A DNA stretch of 22,926 nucleotides, taken from the NCBI RefSeq assembly GCF_014799995.1, contig NZ_JAAVGY010000050.1:1-22926 (forward strand). The letters are read 5' to 3'. Position 1 is the stretch's first letter, and each line of letters begins with the position of its first letter. The translations under genes and the position numbers were made by a program. The DNA comes from Helicobacter sp. (GTDB lineage Bacteria > Campylobacterota > Campylobacteria > Campylobacterales > Helicobacteraceae). This document shows positions 1-8,066 of this stretch, in pieces. The notes under the pieces were generated by a model. The model was given only the letters and a program-made list of their open reading frames with translations, did not search any database and was not told the origin of the DNA.

Positions 1-64
1 GTGGCAATTACCCTGCATTATTATACTTTAAAATCCCAAAAATAACTTTTAATCTCCTCTTTTT

Positions 65-87
65 AAGCCCATAAAGTAGGCTTTTTC
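65..87 (+). terminator. Possible weak terminator of an upstream gene
   Basis: A 5-bp stem AAGCC/GGCTT with a 9-nt loop is followed directly by TTT. It is short, so this is only a suggestion. It would fit the end of whatever gene enters from the left edge. Confidence 0.3.
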
Positions 88-390
88 ATTATTTTTTATC
101 CTAAAGATTCCAAACTTTGCTTGTGTTTGTAGGCTTGATAGGCTTATAATTTCAAATCAATCCCTTGAGTCGCTTGAAAGAATAAATCAAGGATTAACCT
201 TGTGTTTTGTTGGATTTAGGAGGTTTGAGTAGTGCAAATCAATCATGCAATTTTAGGATTTCCCAATAGAGTAAAGGGAATGATGGTTGTCTTAAATGAG
301 GTAGTCTCGGTTTAAGAAGTTGCAATCACTTTTATATTTGCGCCAAAGCAAACTTTCTTAAGACTATGAATATTTTAAGCAAATTTAATG

Positions 391-396
391 TAGAAT
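391..396 (+). promoter_or_regulatory. -10 box of the ffh operon promoter
   Basis: TAGAAT lies 40 nt upstream of the ffh start in an AT-rich context typical of Campylobacterota sigma-70 promoters, which often lack a clear -35. The 12-nt stretch TAGAATCGCAAA (391-402) recurs exactly at the rpsO promoter (16269-16280). Confidence 0.5.
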
Positions 397-435
397 CGCA
401 AATTTTATTATTTTAAATTCATTGGGGTTATCAAG

Positions 436-1776
436 TTGTTTGGTGTGATTACAGAAAGCTTCCAAAGTGCCATTAGTAAAATCCGATTTCAAGATGATGA
501 AAAGGCACTCAAGCGCGCATTAGATGAGCTTAAAAAGTCTTTATTAAAATCCGATGTGCATTATAAGGTTCTCAAAGATCTTTTGGGTGAGATTGAGAGC
601 AAAACAAAACTTGCAGGAATAGGGAAAGAAAACTTTTTAAGCGCATTAAAAGAATCTTTAAATGCGATTCTAACTGCACCGGGCAATTATGGCTTTCTTT
701 TTGCTCCTAAACCCCCTACAATCGTTTTAATGGTGGGCTTACAAGGAAGTGGGAAAACAACCACGACAGCAAAACTCGCGAATTATCTTAAGGGTAGGCA
801 AAAGAAAGTCCTATTAGCCGCGTGTGATTTGCAGAGATTAGCTGCAGTGGAGCAGTTGCGTCAGTTAGCCTTGCAAGTAGAAGTGGATTTTTTTCATCTT
901 GAGGGGAAATCTCCCGCAGAAATCGCAATGCAAGCCAAACAAAAAGCCATTGAGGGGCTTTATGATGTCTTATTAGTGGATACTGCGGGGAGATTGGCGA
1001 TTGATGAGATATTGATGCAAGAACTACAAGGGATTAAAGCCGCAATTAATCCAAATGAGATTTTCTATGTTGTGGATAGCTTAAGTGGGCAAGATGGCGT
1101 CAAGAGTGCGGGAGTTTTTCACGAAAAAATGGATTTAAGCGGGGTAATTTTAAGTAAATTTGATGGGGATAGCAAAGGTGGAATCGCACTTTCTATCGCG
1201 CACCAGCTTGGGATTCCTTTGCGCTTTATTGGGGTAGGAGAAAAAGTTGCGGATTTAGAAGTTTTTATCCCAGAGCGCATAGTGGGCAGATTAATGGGGG
1301 CAGGAGATATTCACTCTCTTGCCGAAAAAACCGCTGCTGTCATCAGTGAAAAGGAAGCAAAAGATATTTCTAAAAAAATCAAAAAAGGCAAATTCACCTT
1401 TAATGATTTTATCGCCCAATTAGACAATATCAAAAAGATTGGTTCTATGCAATCCATTTTATCTATGTTGCCGGGCTTGGGGAATATGGCAAGTGCATTA
1501 AAAGATGTAGATTTGGATAATTCCAAAGAAATTAAACAAATGCGAGCAATGGTTTCTTCTATGACACCAAAGGAACGCGAGAATCCAGATTTGCTAAATG
1601 GCAGTCGCAAAAAGCGCATTGCAATGGGTGCGGGGATTGATGTAAGTGATGTCAATCGTTTCTTGAAGCAATTTGAAAATGCGGCGAAAATGGCGAAAAA
1701 GTTTTCTAATAAGGGGGGAATGGGGGATTTGATGAGCCTGATGAAAGATGCAAGAATGGGGCAGCTTAGACGCTAG
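436..1776 (+). CDS. ffh: Signal recognition particle GTPase Ffh (SRP54)
   Basis: Ffh binds the SRP RNA and the signal sequences of nascent inner-membrane and some exported proteins, and delivers ribosomes to FtsY at the membrane. The 446-aa protein has the full architecture: an N-terminal helical domain (about 1-85), a GTPase domain with the P-loop GLQGSGKT (101-108), DLQR (131-134), DTAGR (182-186) and the G4 motif SKFD (240-243, with Ser where Thr is usual), then a Met-rich M domain (about 320-446). The RNA-binding signature SRKKRIAMGAG is at 390-400. The start is TTG with a weak GGGG ribosome site; it is chosen because MFGVITESF matches the usual Ffh N terminus and no better start lies nearby. 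It heads a same-strand run of translation genes in the same order as in H. pylori. Confidence 0.97.
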   Translation: MFGVITESFQSAISKIRFQDDEKALKRALDELKKSLLKSDVHYKVLKDLLGEIESKTKLAGIGKENFLSALKESLNAILTAPGNYGFLFAPKPPTIVLMVGLQGSGKTTTTAKLANYLKGRQKKVLLAACDLQRLAAVEQLRQLALQVEVDFFHLEGKSPAEIAMQAKQKAIEGLYDVLLVDTAGRLAIDEILMQELQGIKAAINPNEIFYVVDSLSGQDGVKSAGVFHEKMDLSGVILSKFDGDSKGGIALSIAHQLGIPLRFIGVGEKVADLEVFIPERIVGRLMGAGDIHSLAEKTAAVISEKEAKDISKKIKKGKFTFNDFIAQLDNIKKIGSMQSILSMLPGLGNMASALKDVDLDNSKEIKQMRAMVSSMTPKERENPDLLNGSRKKRIAMGAGIDVSDVNRFLKQFENAAKMAKKFSNKGGMGDLMSLMKDARMGQLRR

Positions 1777-1823
1777 TTAGGCTTGCTTGAAGTGATTTAA
1801 GCATAAGTTTCTCTAAAGTTGAG

Positions 1824-1829
1824 TAAAAT
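1824..1829 (+). promoter_or_regulatory. Possible internal promoter before rpsP
   Basis: TAAAAT sits in the loop of a small TTGAG/CTCAA inverted repeat (1819-1834), in the 110-nt gap between ffh and rpsP. A second small hairpin ACAGA-TTTA-TCTGT follows at 1841-1854. It could supply extra transcription of the ribosomal part of the operon. There is no clear -35 element. Confidence 0.35.
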
Positions 1830-1886
1830 CTCAATTTTAGACAGATTTATCTGTAAATTACCAAAGATTGATTTAAGGAGTATATT

Positions 1887-2114
1887 TTGGCAACTGTTAT
1901 CCGCTTAACAAAAATGGGACGAAAGAAAAAGCCTTTTTATAGAATTGTCGTAACTGATAGCAGAAAAAGACGCGATGGAGGATGGATTGAGTCTATTGGC
2001 TACTATAATCCATTGGCTGAACCCTCTGTTGTAAAATATGATGCAGAAAGATTGAAATATTGGACAAGTGTTGGCGCAAAAATGAGTGAAAGAGTTAAGG
2101 TTATCACCAAATAA
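1887..2114 (+). CDS. rpsP: 30S ribosomal protein bS16
   Basis: This is a structural protein of the small ribosomal subunit that helps fold the 5' domain of 16S rRNA. The 75-aa product starts MATVIRLTKMGRKKKPF and contains YRIVVTDSRKRRDG and IGYYNP, all hallmarks of bS16, at the usual family length. The start is TTG; AAGGAG at 1875-1880 lies 6 nt upstream and decides it. It is followed by the KH protein, rimM, trmD and rplS, the classic bacterial rpsP-rimM-trmD-rplS operon. Confidence 0.97.
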   Translation: MATVIRLTKMGRKKKPFYRIVVTDSRKRRDGGWIESIGYYNPLAEPSVVKYDAERLKYWTSVGAKMSERVKVITK

Positions 2115-2142
2115 TCCCATTTGAAGCAATAGAATTAGAATT

Positions 2143-2394
2143 ATGGTAGAGAATTTTATAGAAGCTTATGTAAAAAAAATCGTTGCAGAGCCTGATAAGA
2201 TTCGTGTCATCAAAACAGAGCTTGACACAAATTTTTATGAAATTGAGATTCTGTCTTCACTGCAAGATGCGGGACGTTTGATTGGCAAAGACGGCAAAAT
2301 GATAGGTGCAATCAAAACCTTTGTTTCCGGTATCAAGGCAAAAGACGGAAACTCTTATCGCATTATTGTGAAGCCACAAGATTCTAAAAATTAA
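2143..2394 (+). CDS. KH-domain RNA-binding protein (KhpA-like)
   Basis: This small 83-aa protein is made almost entirely of one KH fold. The GxxG loop that grips single-stranded RNA is visible as IGKDGKMIG (GKDG at 48-51), followed by the helix AIKTFVSGIKAK. The family (COG1837, KhpA-like) is regularly encoded between rpsP and rimM, as here, and in other bacteria acts as an RNA chaperone. It begins 28 nt after rpsP and its stop codon abuts the rimM start, so the two are probably translationally coupled. The function in this lineage is inferred from the family. Confidence 0.93.
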   Translation: MVENFIEAYVKKIVAEPDKIRVIKTELDTNFYEIEILSSLQDAGRLIGKDGKMIGAIKTFVSGIKAKDGNSYRIIVKPQDSKN

Positions 2395-2943
2395 ATGTTG
2401 GGTAAAAGCGTCCAAAAAGATTGGGTGAGTGTCGCAAAAGTCGGTCGCGCAGTAGGTTTTAAAGGCGAAGTGTTTTTGCATTTATTAAGTGATTTTCCAG
2501 AATCCTTACGAGCAGGTAATGTTTATTTCTCTCAATTTGGCAATCTCACGCTTGAATATTATCACATTAAATCTTCCATAGCAAAGTTCGTTGAAATCTC
2601 TTCTAAAGAGAGTGCGAAACAAATCGCAAATCTTATGCTTTATACCACACAACAGCAGAGTAAGGAGCAATGCAAACTCAAAGAAAATGAGTTTTTTTGG
2701 TTTGATATTATTGGAAGTGAAATTGTAGAAGAGGGTGAAACTCTAGGCTTAGTCAGCGAGATTGACCGCTTTTGTGAGCAAGATTTTTTGTTGGTTAAGA
2801 CGACTGAAGCACTTAGGGGCAAAAACTTCCCTAAATCTTTCCTGATTCCTTACACCAAACGTTATATTTTAGAAGTTGATTCCACGCAAGAACCTAAAGT
2901 CATTCGGACGCAATTTTGCAAAGAAATCTTAGAAAATAGTTAA
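2395..2943 (+). CDS. rimM: Ribosome maturation factor RimM
   Basis: RimM helps mature the 16S rRNA 3' (head) domain during 30S assembly and binds uS19. The 182-aa protein has the N-terminal RimM beta-barrel (VGRAVGFKGEVFLHLL, about 18-33) and a C-terminal PRC barrel (FFWFDIIGSEIVEEGETLG onward, about 100-175). The length is normal. The ATG follows the KH gene stop with no gap, and its own stop TAATG overlaps the trmD start by one base, showing tight coupling. Sequence conservation is moderate, as is usual for epsilon-type RimM; the operon position supports the call. Confidence 0.93.
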   Translation: MLGKSVQKDWVSVAKVGRAVGFKGEVFLHLLSDFPESLRAGNVYFSQFGNLTLEYYHIKSSIAKFVEISSKESAKQIANLMLYTTQQQSKEQCKLKENEFFWFDIIGSEIVEEGETLGLVSEIDRFCEQDFLLVKTTEALRGKNFPKSFLIPYTKRYILEVDSTQEPKVIRTQFCKEILENS

Positions 2944-3647
2944 TGCGATTCTCTGTTGTTACTTTATTCCCGCATTTGATAGAATCTTATTTCAGCGATT
3001 CTATCCTATATCGTGCATTAGAGCAAGAATTAATCCAAGTAGAATTTGTCAATCCACGCACATTTAGCCCACATCGTTTTGCAAAAACTGATGATTATCA
3101 AGTGGGCGGTGGTGCAGGGCTTGTATTAGAGCCATTGGCGTTGAGTAACGCGCTAGATTCTGTCAAGAAACGAAATTCAAAGACGCATATTATTTTTCTC
3201 ACACCTTGCGCAAAGTCTTTTACACAAAATGATGCTAAACGTCTAAGTAAAAAATCTCACATTACCCTAGTTTGTGGGCGATATGAGGGGTTTGATGAAC
3301 GTTTGATTGAATGTTATGCCAATGAAGTCTTTAGTATAGGAGATTTTATTTTAACCGGCGGAGAAATTGCTGCACTTTGTCTATGTGATAGCATTTCAAG
3401 ACAAGTGGAGGGCGTGCTTGGCAATAGCGATTCCTTGCAAGGTGAGAGCTATGAAGAGTTTTTGCTAGAAGCTCCTAACTTTGTCAAACCTTATAATTTT
3501 AAAAATTTAATGATTCCTTCAGAGTATTCAAAGGGAAATCACGCTAAAATCAGCGACTTAAAACTAAAAGCATCAGAGGCAAAAACTAGATTCCATAGGC
3601 TAGACCTCTATATTCGCTACAAACAAAGGTTGAAAGATGAGAAATAA
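2943..3647 (+). CDS. trmD: tRNA (guanine-N1-)-methyltransferase TrmD
   Basis: TrmD methylates G37 next to the anticodon of a subset of tRNAs using S-adenosylmethionine, which prevents +1 frameshifting. The 234-aa protein has the SPOUT trefoil-knot motifs: DDYQVGGGAGLVLE (50-63), CGRYEGFDER (111-120), the SAM-binding segment SIGDFILTGGE (131-141), and SEYSKGNHAKI in the C-terminal domain (193-203). The length matches the family. The start overlaps the rimM stop by 1 nt, and the last 11 nt overlap the rplS start. Confidence 0.97.
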   Translation: MRFSVVTLFPHLIESYFSDSILYRALEQELIQVEFVNPRTFSPHRFAKTDDYQVGGGAGLVLEPLALSNALDSVKKRNSKTHIIFLTPCAKSFTQNDAKRLSKKSHITLVCGRYEGFDERLIECYANEVFSIGDFILTGGEIAALCLCDSISRQVEGVLGNSDSLQGESYEEFLLEAPNFVKPYNFKNLMIPSEYSKGNHAKISDLKLKASEAKTRFHRLDLYIRYKQRLKDEK

Positions 3648-3993
3648 ATATATTCAGCATTTTGAAGATGCGCAAATTGCAGGAAAAGAAATTCCACAAT
3701 TCAAGGCGGGAGATACATTAAGAGTTGGGATTAAAATCTCTGAAGGAGATAAAACAAGGATTCAGAACTTTGAGGGCGTTTGTATTTCATTGCGTGGAAT
3801 CGGGACAGGCAAGACTTTCACGATTAGAAAAATCGGCGCAAATGGTGTGGGAGTAGAGAGAATTTTCCCTCTTTATTCTGAAAGTATTGAGAGCATTAAA
3901 GTGCTTAAAATTGGTCGTGTCAGAAGAGCCAAACTCTATTATCTACGTTCCAGAAGTGGAAAATCTGCAAGAATCAAAGAAATTAGAAAGTAA
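3637..3993 (+). CDS. rplS: 50S ribosomal protein bL19
   Basis: bL19 is a large-subunit protein at the 30S-50S interface. The 118-aa sequence includes FKAGDTLRVGIKI, EGDKTRIQNFEGVCI, FTIRKIGANGVGVERIFP and the terminal RVRRAKLYYLRSRSGKSARIKE, which are diagnostic. The start ATG lies inside the end of trmD (11-nt overlap), so translation is likely coupled. It is the last gene of the operon; a poor hairpin (TCCC-TTTTT-GGGA) follows at about 4007-4019 without a T tract. Confidence 0.97.
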   Translation: MRNKYIQHFEDAQIAGKEIPQFKAGDTLRVGIKISEGDKTRIQNFEGVCISLRGIGTGKTFTIRKIGANGVGVERIFPLYSESIESIKVLKIGRVRRAKLYYLRSRSGKSARIKEIRK

Positions 3994-4286
3994 TTTCCGA
4001 TTCTCTCCCTTTTTGGGAATCTGCTTATTCATTAATTAATCCTTATCTTTATCTTTAATACCATACTTTGCTTTTCTTAAATTTATTTTGCATATTGATA
4101 AATAAATTTTATTTTTAATAAAAAATCAATAAAATTTCTGAATCTATAATCTTGCTTGGTATGCTTTCTTGACATTTTCTTAACAATTTATTTACAAATT
4201 ATTAACTATATAAAGGAATAATGCTGATTATGGATTAGGAATTTGTTGTTTAAAATTTCAGTCTTATATTTACACTAGGAATAATG
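3994..4286. other. AT-rich intergenic region before the CetB/CetA pair
   Basis: About 290 nt of very AT-rich sequence. No open reading frame, tRNA-like structure or repeat is visible. A perfect TTGACA-like -35 (4169-4174) is present but no well-placed -10 follows; TATATAA at 4207-4213 is an alternative -10. A TGGTATG/TTGAC pair near 4157-4173 resembles a sigma-54 site but has the wrong spacing. Promoters of the receptor operon most likely lie here. Confidence 0.4.
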
Positions 4287-4793
4287 ATGAGTAATAAAGT
4301 CAAACCTACTTTAAAAGAGCGACAATTTAAAGAGGGCGAAATTGTCGTTTCTAAGACAGATTTAAAAGGAAAAATTCTTTATGGGAATAGAATCTTTATT
4401 GATCTTTCGGGCTATACAGAAAAGGAGCTTTTAGGCAAGCCACATAATATTGTGCGACACCCTGATATGCCCAAAGTGATTTTTAAATTCTTGTGGGATT
4501 TTGTTCAGAGTGGCAAAGAGATTGCGGCTTATGTGAAAAATCTCTCCAAAGATGGTTCGTATTATTGGGTCAAAGCTTATGTTACGCCCTCATTTAATGG
4601 GCAAGGAGAGATTGTGGGTTATCATTCTATCAGGGTTAAACCCACAGAGGAGGCTAAACAAACGATTAGTGTTCTCTATCAAGAATTGTTAGAGATAGAG
4701 AAAAAAGAAGGAGTCCAAAAAAGTCAAGAGAAGTTGGAATCAATTTTGGCGCAAAAAGGGGTGAGTTATGAAGAATTCATATTATCTTTATAG
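4287..4793 (+). CDS. cetB: Aer-type PAS sensor protein, CetB-like (energy taxis)
   Basis: This is a soluble PAS protein without membrane segments. The PAS core carries the Aer/CetB-type flavin-pocket signature GYTEKELLGKPHNIVRHPDMP and then IFKFLWDFVQSGKEI and DGSYYWVKAYVTP. At 168 aa it is close to the length I recall for C. jejuni CetB, which binds FAD, senses redox state and signals through its partner receptor CetA. Two consecutive ATGs (4284, 4287) are possible; the second is preferred because AGGA at 4277-4280 then has 6-nt spacing. The following receptor gene begins 26 nt before this stop, so translation is coupled. Flavin binding is inferred from the family. Confidence 0.85.
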   Translation: MSNKVKPTLKERQFKEGEIVVSKTDLKGKILYGNRIFIDLSGYTEKELLGKPHNIVRHPDMPKVIFKFLWDFVQSGKEIAAYVKNLSKDGSYYWVKAYVTPSFNGQGEIVGYHSIRVKPTEEAKQTISVLYQELLEIEKKEGVQKSQEKLESILAQKGVSYEEFILSL

Positions 4794-6144
4794 ATATTCT
4801 AGGTTTTTTAATTATTGTTTTATTGCTATTTTTTGTCTGTTGTTTGTTATTGAGTTTTTTAATGTTCATATCATTGTAGAGTTTTTTATTTTTATCTTAG
4901 GCATTATCGCTTGCGTTTTGACATTAATAGCAGGAAATAGGAGAAATTCATATATAGAGGAAATTACCGATTGTATCAAAAAGCTTTCTTCTGGAAATTT
5001 AGAGGCTAGGATTACAGGCATTCAAGATACAGGGAATCTTGGAAATCTCTCTTGGGTTGTGAATGATTTGGCAGACCAAGTGGAATCCTTTGTTAGAGGG
5101 AGTTCTTCAGTTATTGTTGCAGCAGGCGAAAAACGTTATGCAAGAAAAATGAATGTAGAGAGCTTGAAAGGAAATTTCTCTTATGTTGCGCGCTTGATTA
5201 ATAAAGCCTCTAATGCCATTGAAGAGGCGGATAAATTAGGAGCAAGAGGGTTGATTGTAAATCAAATCTCCAAGCAAAGTTCGCTAAGCCTTAAGAAAGA
5301 TTTAAATTCTGTCTCTACCAACTTAAATGCCGTGATTCAAACAATGAATGAAACTTCCAAAGAAACCAAATCCATTTCCGAGCATTCTAATAATGGAATG
5401 CAAAGTGTCCAAGTGATTGTGAATAACTTTTCCAATCTTTCGTCTATGATGGCACAAACCTCGCAGCTTTTTGAAGTTTTTGCAAAAAGAATCAAAGAAA
5501 TTGATTCTTTCGTTCTCTTGATTAAAGAAGTTACAGACCAAACCAGCTTGCTTGCGCTCAATGCAGCCATTGAAGCTGCAAGAGCTGGAGAGCACGGAAG
5601 AGGATTCGCGGTTGTTGCCGATGAAGTGCGCAAACTAGCAGAACGCGCGGAAAAAACGGCATCAGAAATTTCCTCTACTACACAGATTATCAATCAAGAA
5701 ATGAATGAGATTTCTAGTTATGTAAAAGAGATTGATAAGATTACAAACCAATCTAATGATGTGATGATTTCTTTCAACGAGGCTTTTGGGCAAATGGACA
5801 AGCAGGCTTCTTTCCTCTTGGATTCTATTTTGCATACCAACAAAAGGTCTTATATCACTTTGCTTGAATTAGATTGTATTTTGAAAAAATTCGCCTCTTA
5901 TTCCGCTGTGATTACCAATGAGATTCCACAAATCATTTCACAATGTGAAATCGGGGAGAATACCGCAATTGACAAAGCGATTTGTGAAAACATCTTTAGT
6001 TTTGATGAGAGCATACGAGAATTTTTAGATTTTATTAAAACTCAAGATTGCACACAAAATCAAGAGCGATTACAGGCTTATTGTCAGAAATTAGAGGCAA
6101 AAAGCGAGGAGATTTACCAACAACTTCATAGGATTAATGGCTAG
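4768..6144 (+). CDS. cetA: Methyl-accepting chemotaxis protein without periplasmic domain, CetA-like
   Basis: This chemoreceptor is predicted to relay the redox signal from the adjacent PAS protein to CheA/CheW. Of its 458 aa, residues 13-55 form two hydrophobic segments with almost no periplasmic loop. A HAMP-like region (about 56-108) follows, then a long cytoplasmic helical hairpin whose highly conserved tip is at 256-292 (DQTSLLALNAAIEAARAGE... and FAVVADEVRKLAER). The C-terminal 100 residues (LLELDCILKKFASYSAVI onward) faintly resemble a chemoreceptor zinc-binding domain but lack most of its usual His/Cys ligands. Length and topology match C. jejuni CetA. The ATG is preceded by GGGG (4758-4761) and lies inside the previous gene. 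It converges with the FUSC gene, leaving only 11 nt between stops. Confidence 0.88.
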   Translation: MKNSYYLYRYSRFFNYCFIAIFCLLFVIEFFNVHIIVEFFIFILGIIACVLTLIAGNRRNSYIEEITDCIKKLSSGNLEARITGIQDTGNLGNLSWVVNDLADQVESFVRGSSSVIVAAGEKRYARKMNVESLKGNFSYVARLINKASNAIEEADKLGARGLIVNQISKQSSLSLKKDLNSVSTNLNAVIQTMNETSKETKSISEHSNNGMQSVQVIVNNFSNLSSMMAQTSQLFEVFAKRIKEIDSFVLLIKEVTDQTSLLALNAAIEAARAGEHGRGFAVVADEVRKLAERAEKTASEISSTTQIINQEMNEISSYVKEIDKITNQSNDVMISFNEAFGQMDKQASFLLDSILHTNKRSYITLLELDCILKKFASYSAVITNEIPQIISQCEIGENTAIDKAICENIFSFDESIREFLDFIKTQDCTQNQERLQAYCQKLEAKSEEIYQQLHRING

Positions 6145-6155
6145 ATTTAGGATTC

Positions 6156-7238
6156 TTAATCTTCTCCAATCCACCGCGAGATGACTTTGCGCAAGATTCT
6201 TTCTAATACTCTGCGCAAAGGCTTCCAATGCAATGTCGCACCGCCTAAAAGTCCAAACAAGCTACCAATCGTAATATCTAAGATTCTTGCTTTGATAATC
6301 AAGTTTGGGTCATAATTCATAAAGCTAGAAACTTCCGCTAGATAGGTAGAATAAGGGGTTAGAAACAACATAGCTAAAGCATAATTCCTAACTACTGTTA
6401 ATTCTGCTAAAAATAATAAAATCATCATCAAAAGAGCAAATTGAATCGGGCTAAAACTAAAATGCAATAGCCAATAAGCGAGGCTTACGCCTAAAATTGT
6501 GCCAAAGATTCTTTGTGTTTGTTTAACCCAAATCTGTTTAAAGGTAACCGCCGTTAAGATTGCCGCGCAGCTCACTCCGACCCAATAACCGCGCTCCAAC
6601 TCTAAAAGGTTTTGTAAAACCATAGAGCTACTGACAAAGAATGCAATAATAATGGGGTCAATAATGGTTGCACCAAAGCCAAATTCTCCAATTTTTGGAA
6701 TGGGTTTGGGGGGAATTTTAAAAACATAAATTACGCTCAAAGAATAGAGCAAAACCATTACATTTGCCACCATAGCACCAAGTGCGACTAATCCAATGGC
6801 AAAAGGATAATCTTTGATTTCAAAGGGAATATAAGTCCCTAGAATCATCGCAAAAGTAAAGAAAAAGAATCCCGGCGCACCAATGCTAAAGTAGCGCACA
6901 ACTTGCGCACTCGTCATCGTAACAAGAAAAACAATCAGTGGAATCAACAAGGGGTAAGTTTGTCCTACAAGCCCAAGCGTAAAAGAAATAATGATTCCAA
7001 AGGCGCAAGCCATACACAGAATCATTTTGTGATAAATCGGTGTATCGGGCACATAAAGAAAAATATTTGCTCCAATCATCGCCACAAGCCCTAAATCTGG
7101 ACGATTAAAGAAAGCCGCAATAAAAAGCACAATCGCGACACCAAGCCCTGCAAAAAATGGCATTTGCCATAATCTATCACTCGGATTCCAAGTAAAAATA
7201 TGTTTGATATTTTCTTGTATTTTATGTAAAAAGTTCAT
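6156..7238 (-). CDS. FUSC-family inner-membrane protein (putative exporter)
   Basis: This very hydrophobic protein of about 360 aa has roughly ten predicted membrane segments in two blocks (about 30-180 and 205-340). The FUSC family (fusaric acid resistance / aromatic acid exporter, YccS/AaeB-like) is suggested by the second-half segment ELERGYWVGVSCAAILTAVTFKQIWVKQTQRIFGTILG, which matches the conserved YWVxLT...Q...Rx.GT.lG pattern. The large cytoplasmic domain of AaeB-type exporters is absent. The first ATG (7238) is chosen over a TTG two codons upstream because GGGA then has proper spacing. It is divergent from tpiA and carries its own TATAAT. The substrate cannot be predicted. Confidence 0.75.
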   Translation of the reverse strand: MNFLHKIQENIKHIFTWNPSDRLWQMPFFAGLGVAIVLFIAAFFNRPDLGLVAMIGANIFLYVPDTPIYHKMILCMACAFGIIISFTLGLVGQTYPLLIPLIVFLVTMTSAQVVRYFSIGAPGFFFFTFAMILGTYIPFEIKDYPFAIGLVALGAMVANVMVLLYSLSVIYVFKIPPKPIPKIGEFGFGATIIDPIIIAFFVSSSMVLQNLLELERGYWVGVSCAAILTAVTFKQIWVKQTQRIFGTILGVSLAYWLLHFSFSPIQFALLMMILLFLAELTVVRNYALAMLFLTPYSTYLAEVSSFMNYDPNLIIKARILDITIGSLFGLLGGATLHWKPLRRVLERILRKVISRWIGED

Positions 7239-7265
7239 TTGCAATGTCCCATAGATTTATTGAAA

Positions 7266-7271
7266 ATTATA
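7266..7271 (-). promoter_or_regulatory. -10 box of the FUSC gene
   Basis: On the minus strand GTTATAATTTT gives a perfect TATAAT, 28 nt before the chosen ATG. It lies back to back with the tpiA promoter in the 94-nt divergent region. Confidence 0.55.
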
Positions 7272-7305
7272 ACGCAAAGTAGCATTGCAAACATTTAAGA
7301 TTTGC

Positions 7306-7311
7306 TATAAT
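7306..7311 (+). promoter_or_regulatory. Extended -10 promoter of the tpiA operon
   Basis: TTTGCTATAAT is a perfect TATAAT preceded by TGC, an extended -10. It places the transcript start about 15 nt before the tpiA ATG, so the leader is short. Confidence 0.65.
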
Positions 7312-7332
7312 ACCAAAAACCAAAGGAAAGCT

Positions 7333-8055
7333 ATGAAAATCATTGCGAGCAATTTCAAAACCAATCATACAAGAAAAAGCACTTTGCAGTTTTGCCAAGA
7401 ATTAGAAAGTTTCCTTACAAAGATAGAATCACAAAGCCAATCCCTCCCGCATCAAATCACTATTTTTCCTCCCCAAACGGCACTCTTAGAAAATCGTTTT
7501 AAGGGCTTTCAAGTCGGCGCACAAAACGCTTATCCTGCGCGAAATGGCTCTTATACAGGTGAAATCGGTTTGGAGCAATTAGAAGAATTTGCAGTTACTA
7601 CTCTTTTAGTCGGGCATAGTGAGAGGCGCGAGATACTCAAGGAATCGCAAGAGTTTTGCGCAGAAAAATTTAAGTTCTTTAGCAACCTTGGATTTACGAT
7701 TTATTATTGTATTGGAGAATCGCAGGCAATTAGGCAACAAGGAGTAGAGGCGACTTTGGAGTTTTTGGAATCCGAGCTTAGCGGCATTGATTTAAACGAT
7801 TCTAATCTCATCGTAGCTTATGAGCCTATTTGGGCAATTGGTAGTGGAGTGAGCGCGAGTTTGGAAGAAATCACGCAAATCCACACACGCTTAAAGCAAA
7901 AATTAGGTAAAATTCCGCTTTTGTATGGCGGGAGCGTAAAGCCTCAAAATGTGCGTCAGATTCTCTCTATTAATGGGGTAGATGGCGTGCTTGTTGGAAG
8001 TGCAAGCTGGGAGATTTCAAGCTTCTGCCAAATCTTAGAAAATTCATTATTTTAA
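7333..8055 (+). CDS. tpiA: Triosephosphate isomerase
   Basis: TpiA interconverts dihydroxyacetone phosphate and glyceraldehyde 3-phosphate. The 240-aa protein has the TIM-barrel active site: Asn7/Lys9 (ASNFKTN), His95 (VGHSERR), Glu164 (AYEPIWAIGSG), the flexible lid WAIGSGVSAS (167-176), and the phosphate-binding LYGGSVKPQN and GVLVGSAS. An upstream in-frame start would add 16 residues, but the ATG at 7333 with AAAGGAAAG before it, and the family N terminus, decide for the shorter form. It is slightly shorter than most TIMs, as in H. pylori. It leads a same-strand run through fabI, fliQ and murB; fabI begins 11 nt after its stop. Confidence 0.96.
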   Translation: MKIIASNFKTNHTRKSTLQFCQELESFLTKIESQSQSLPHQITIFPPQTALLENRFKGFQVGAQNAYPARNGSYTGEIGLEQLEEFAVTTLLVGHSERREILKESQEFCAEKFKFFSNLGFTIYYCIGESQAIRQQGVEATLEFLESELSGIDLNDSNLIVAYEPIWAIGSGVSASLEEITQIHTRLKQKLGKIPLLYGGSVKPQNVRQILSINGVDGVLVGSASWEISSFCQILENSLF

Positions 8056-8066
8056 GGAGTAAATCA

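Larger units (their letters stand above)
1..435. other. Non-coding region upstream of ffh, with hairpins
   Basis: No convincing gene is visible. Positions 1-45 stay open in frame 1 and could be the last 14 codons of an upstream gene, but this cannot be confirmed. The pair AAGCC (65-69) / GGCTT (79-83) followed by Ts looks like a weak terminator. CAAGG/CCTTG (188-192/198-202) forms a second small hairpin. Between 289 and 364 several pairings compete: CTTAAA (291-296) with TTTAAG (311-316); GTCTTAA (289-295) with TTAAGAC (358-364); and a bulged stem joining 312-323 to 349-362. A 27-codon GTG reading frame at 232-315 has a perfect AGGAGG at 218-223 but no recognisable product. The ffh promoter lies at about 391. 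Confidence 0.5.

Noticed and set aside
2..16. TGGCAA-N5-CTGCA at the left edge, resembling a sigma-54 promoter.
   Set aside because: Spacing is right but two consensus bases differ, and no suitable gene lies downstream within a normal distance.
4157..4174. A sigma-54-like TGGTATG/TTGAC pair before the CetB/CetA genes.
   Set aside because: The GG-to-G spacing is one base too long and the -12 GC is missing.
5337..5693. A 118-codon minus-strand frame inside the chemoreceptor gene.
   Set aside because: It is a shadow of the highly conserved receptor hairpin tip, with no independent support.
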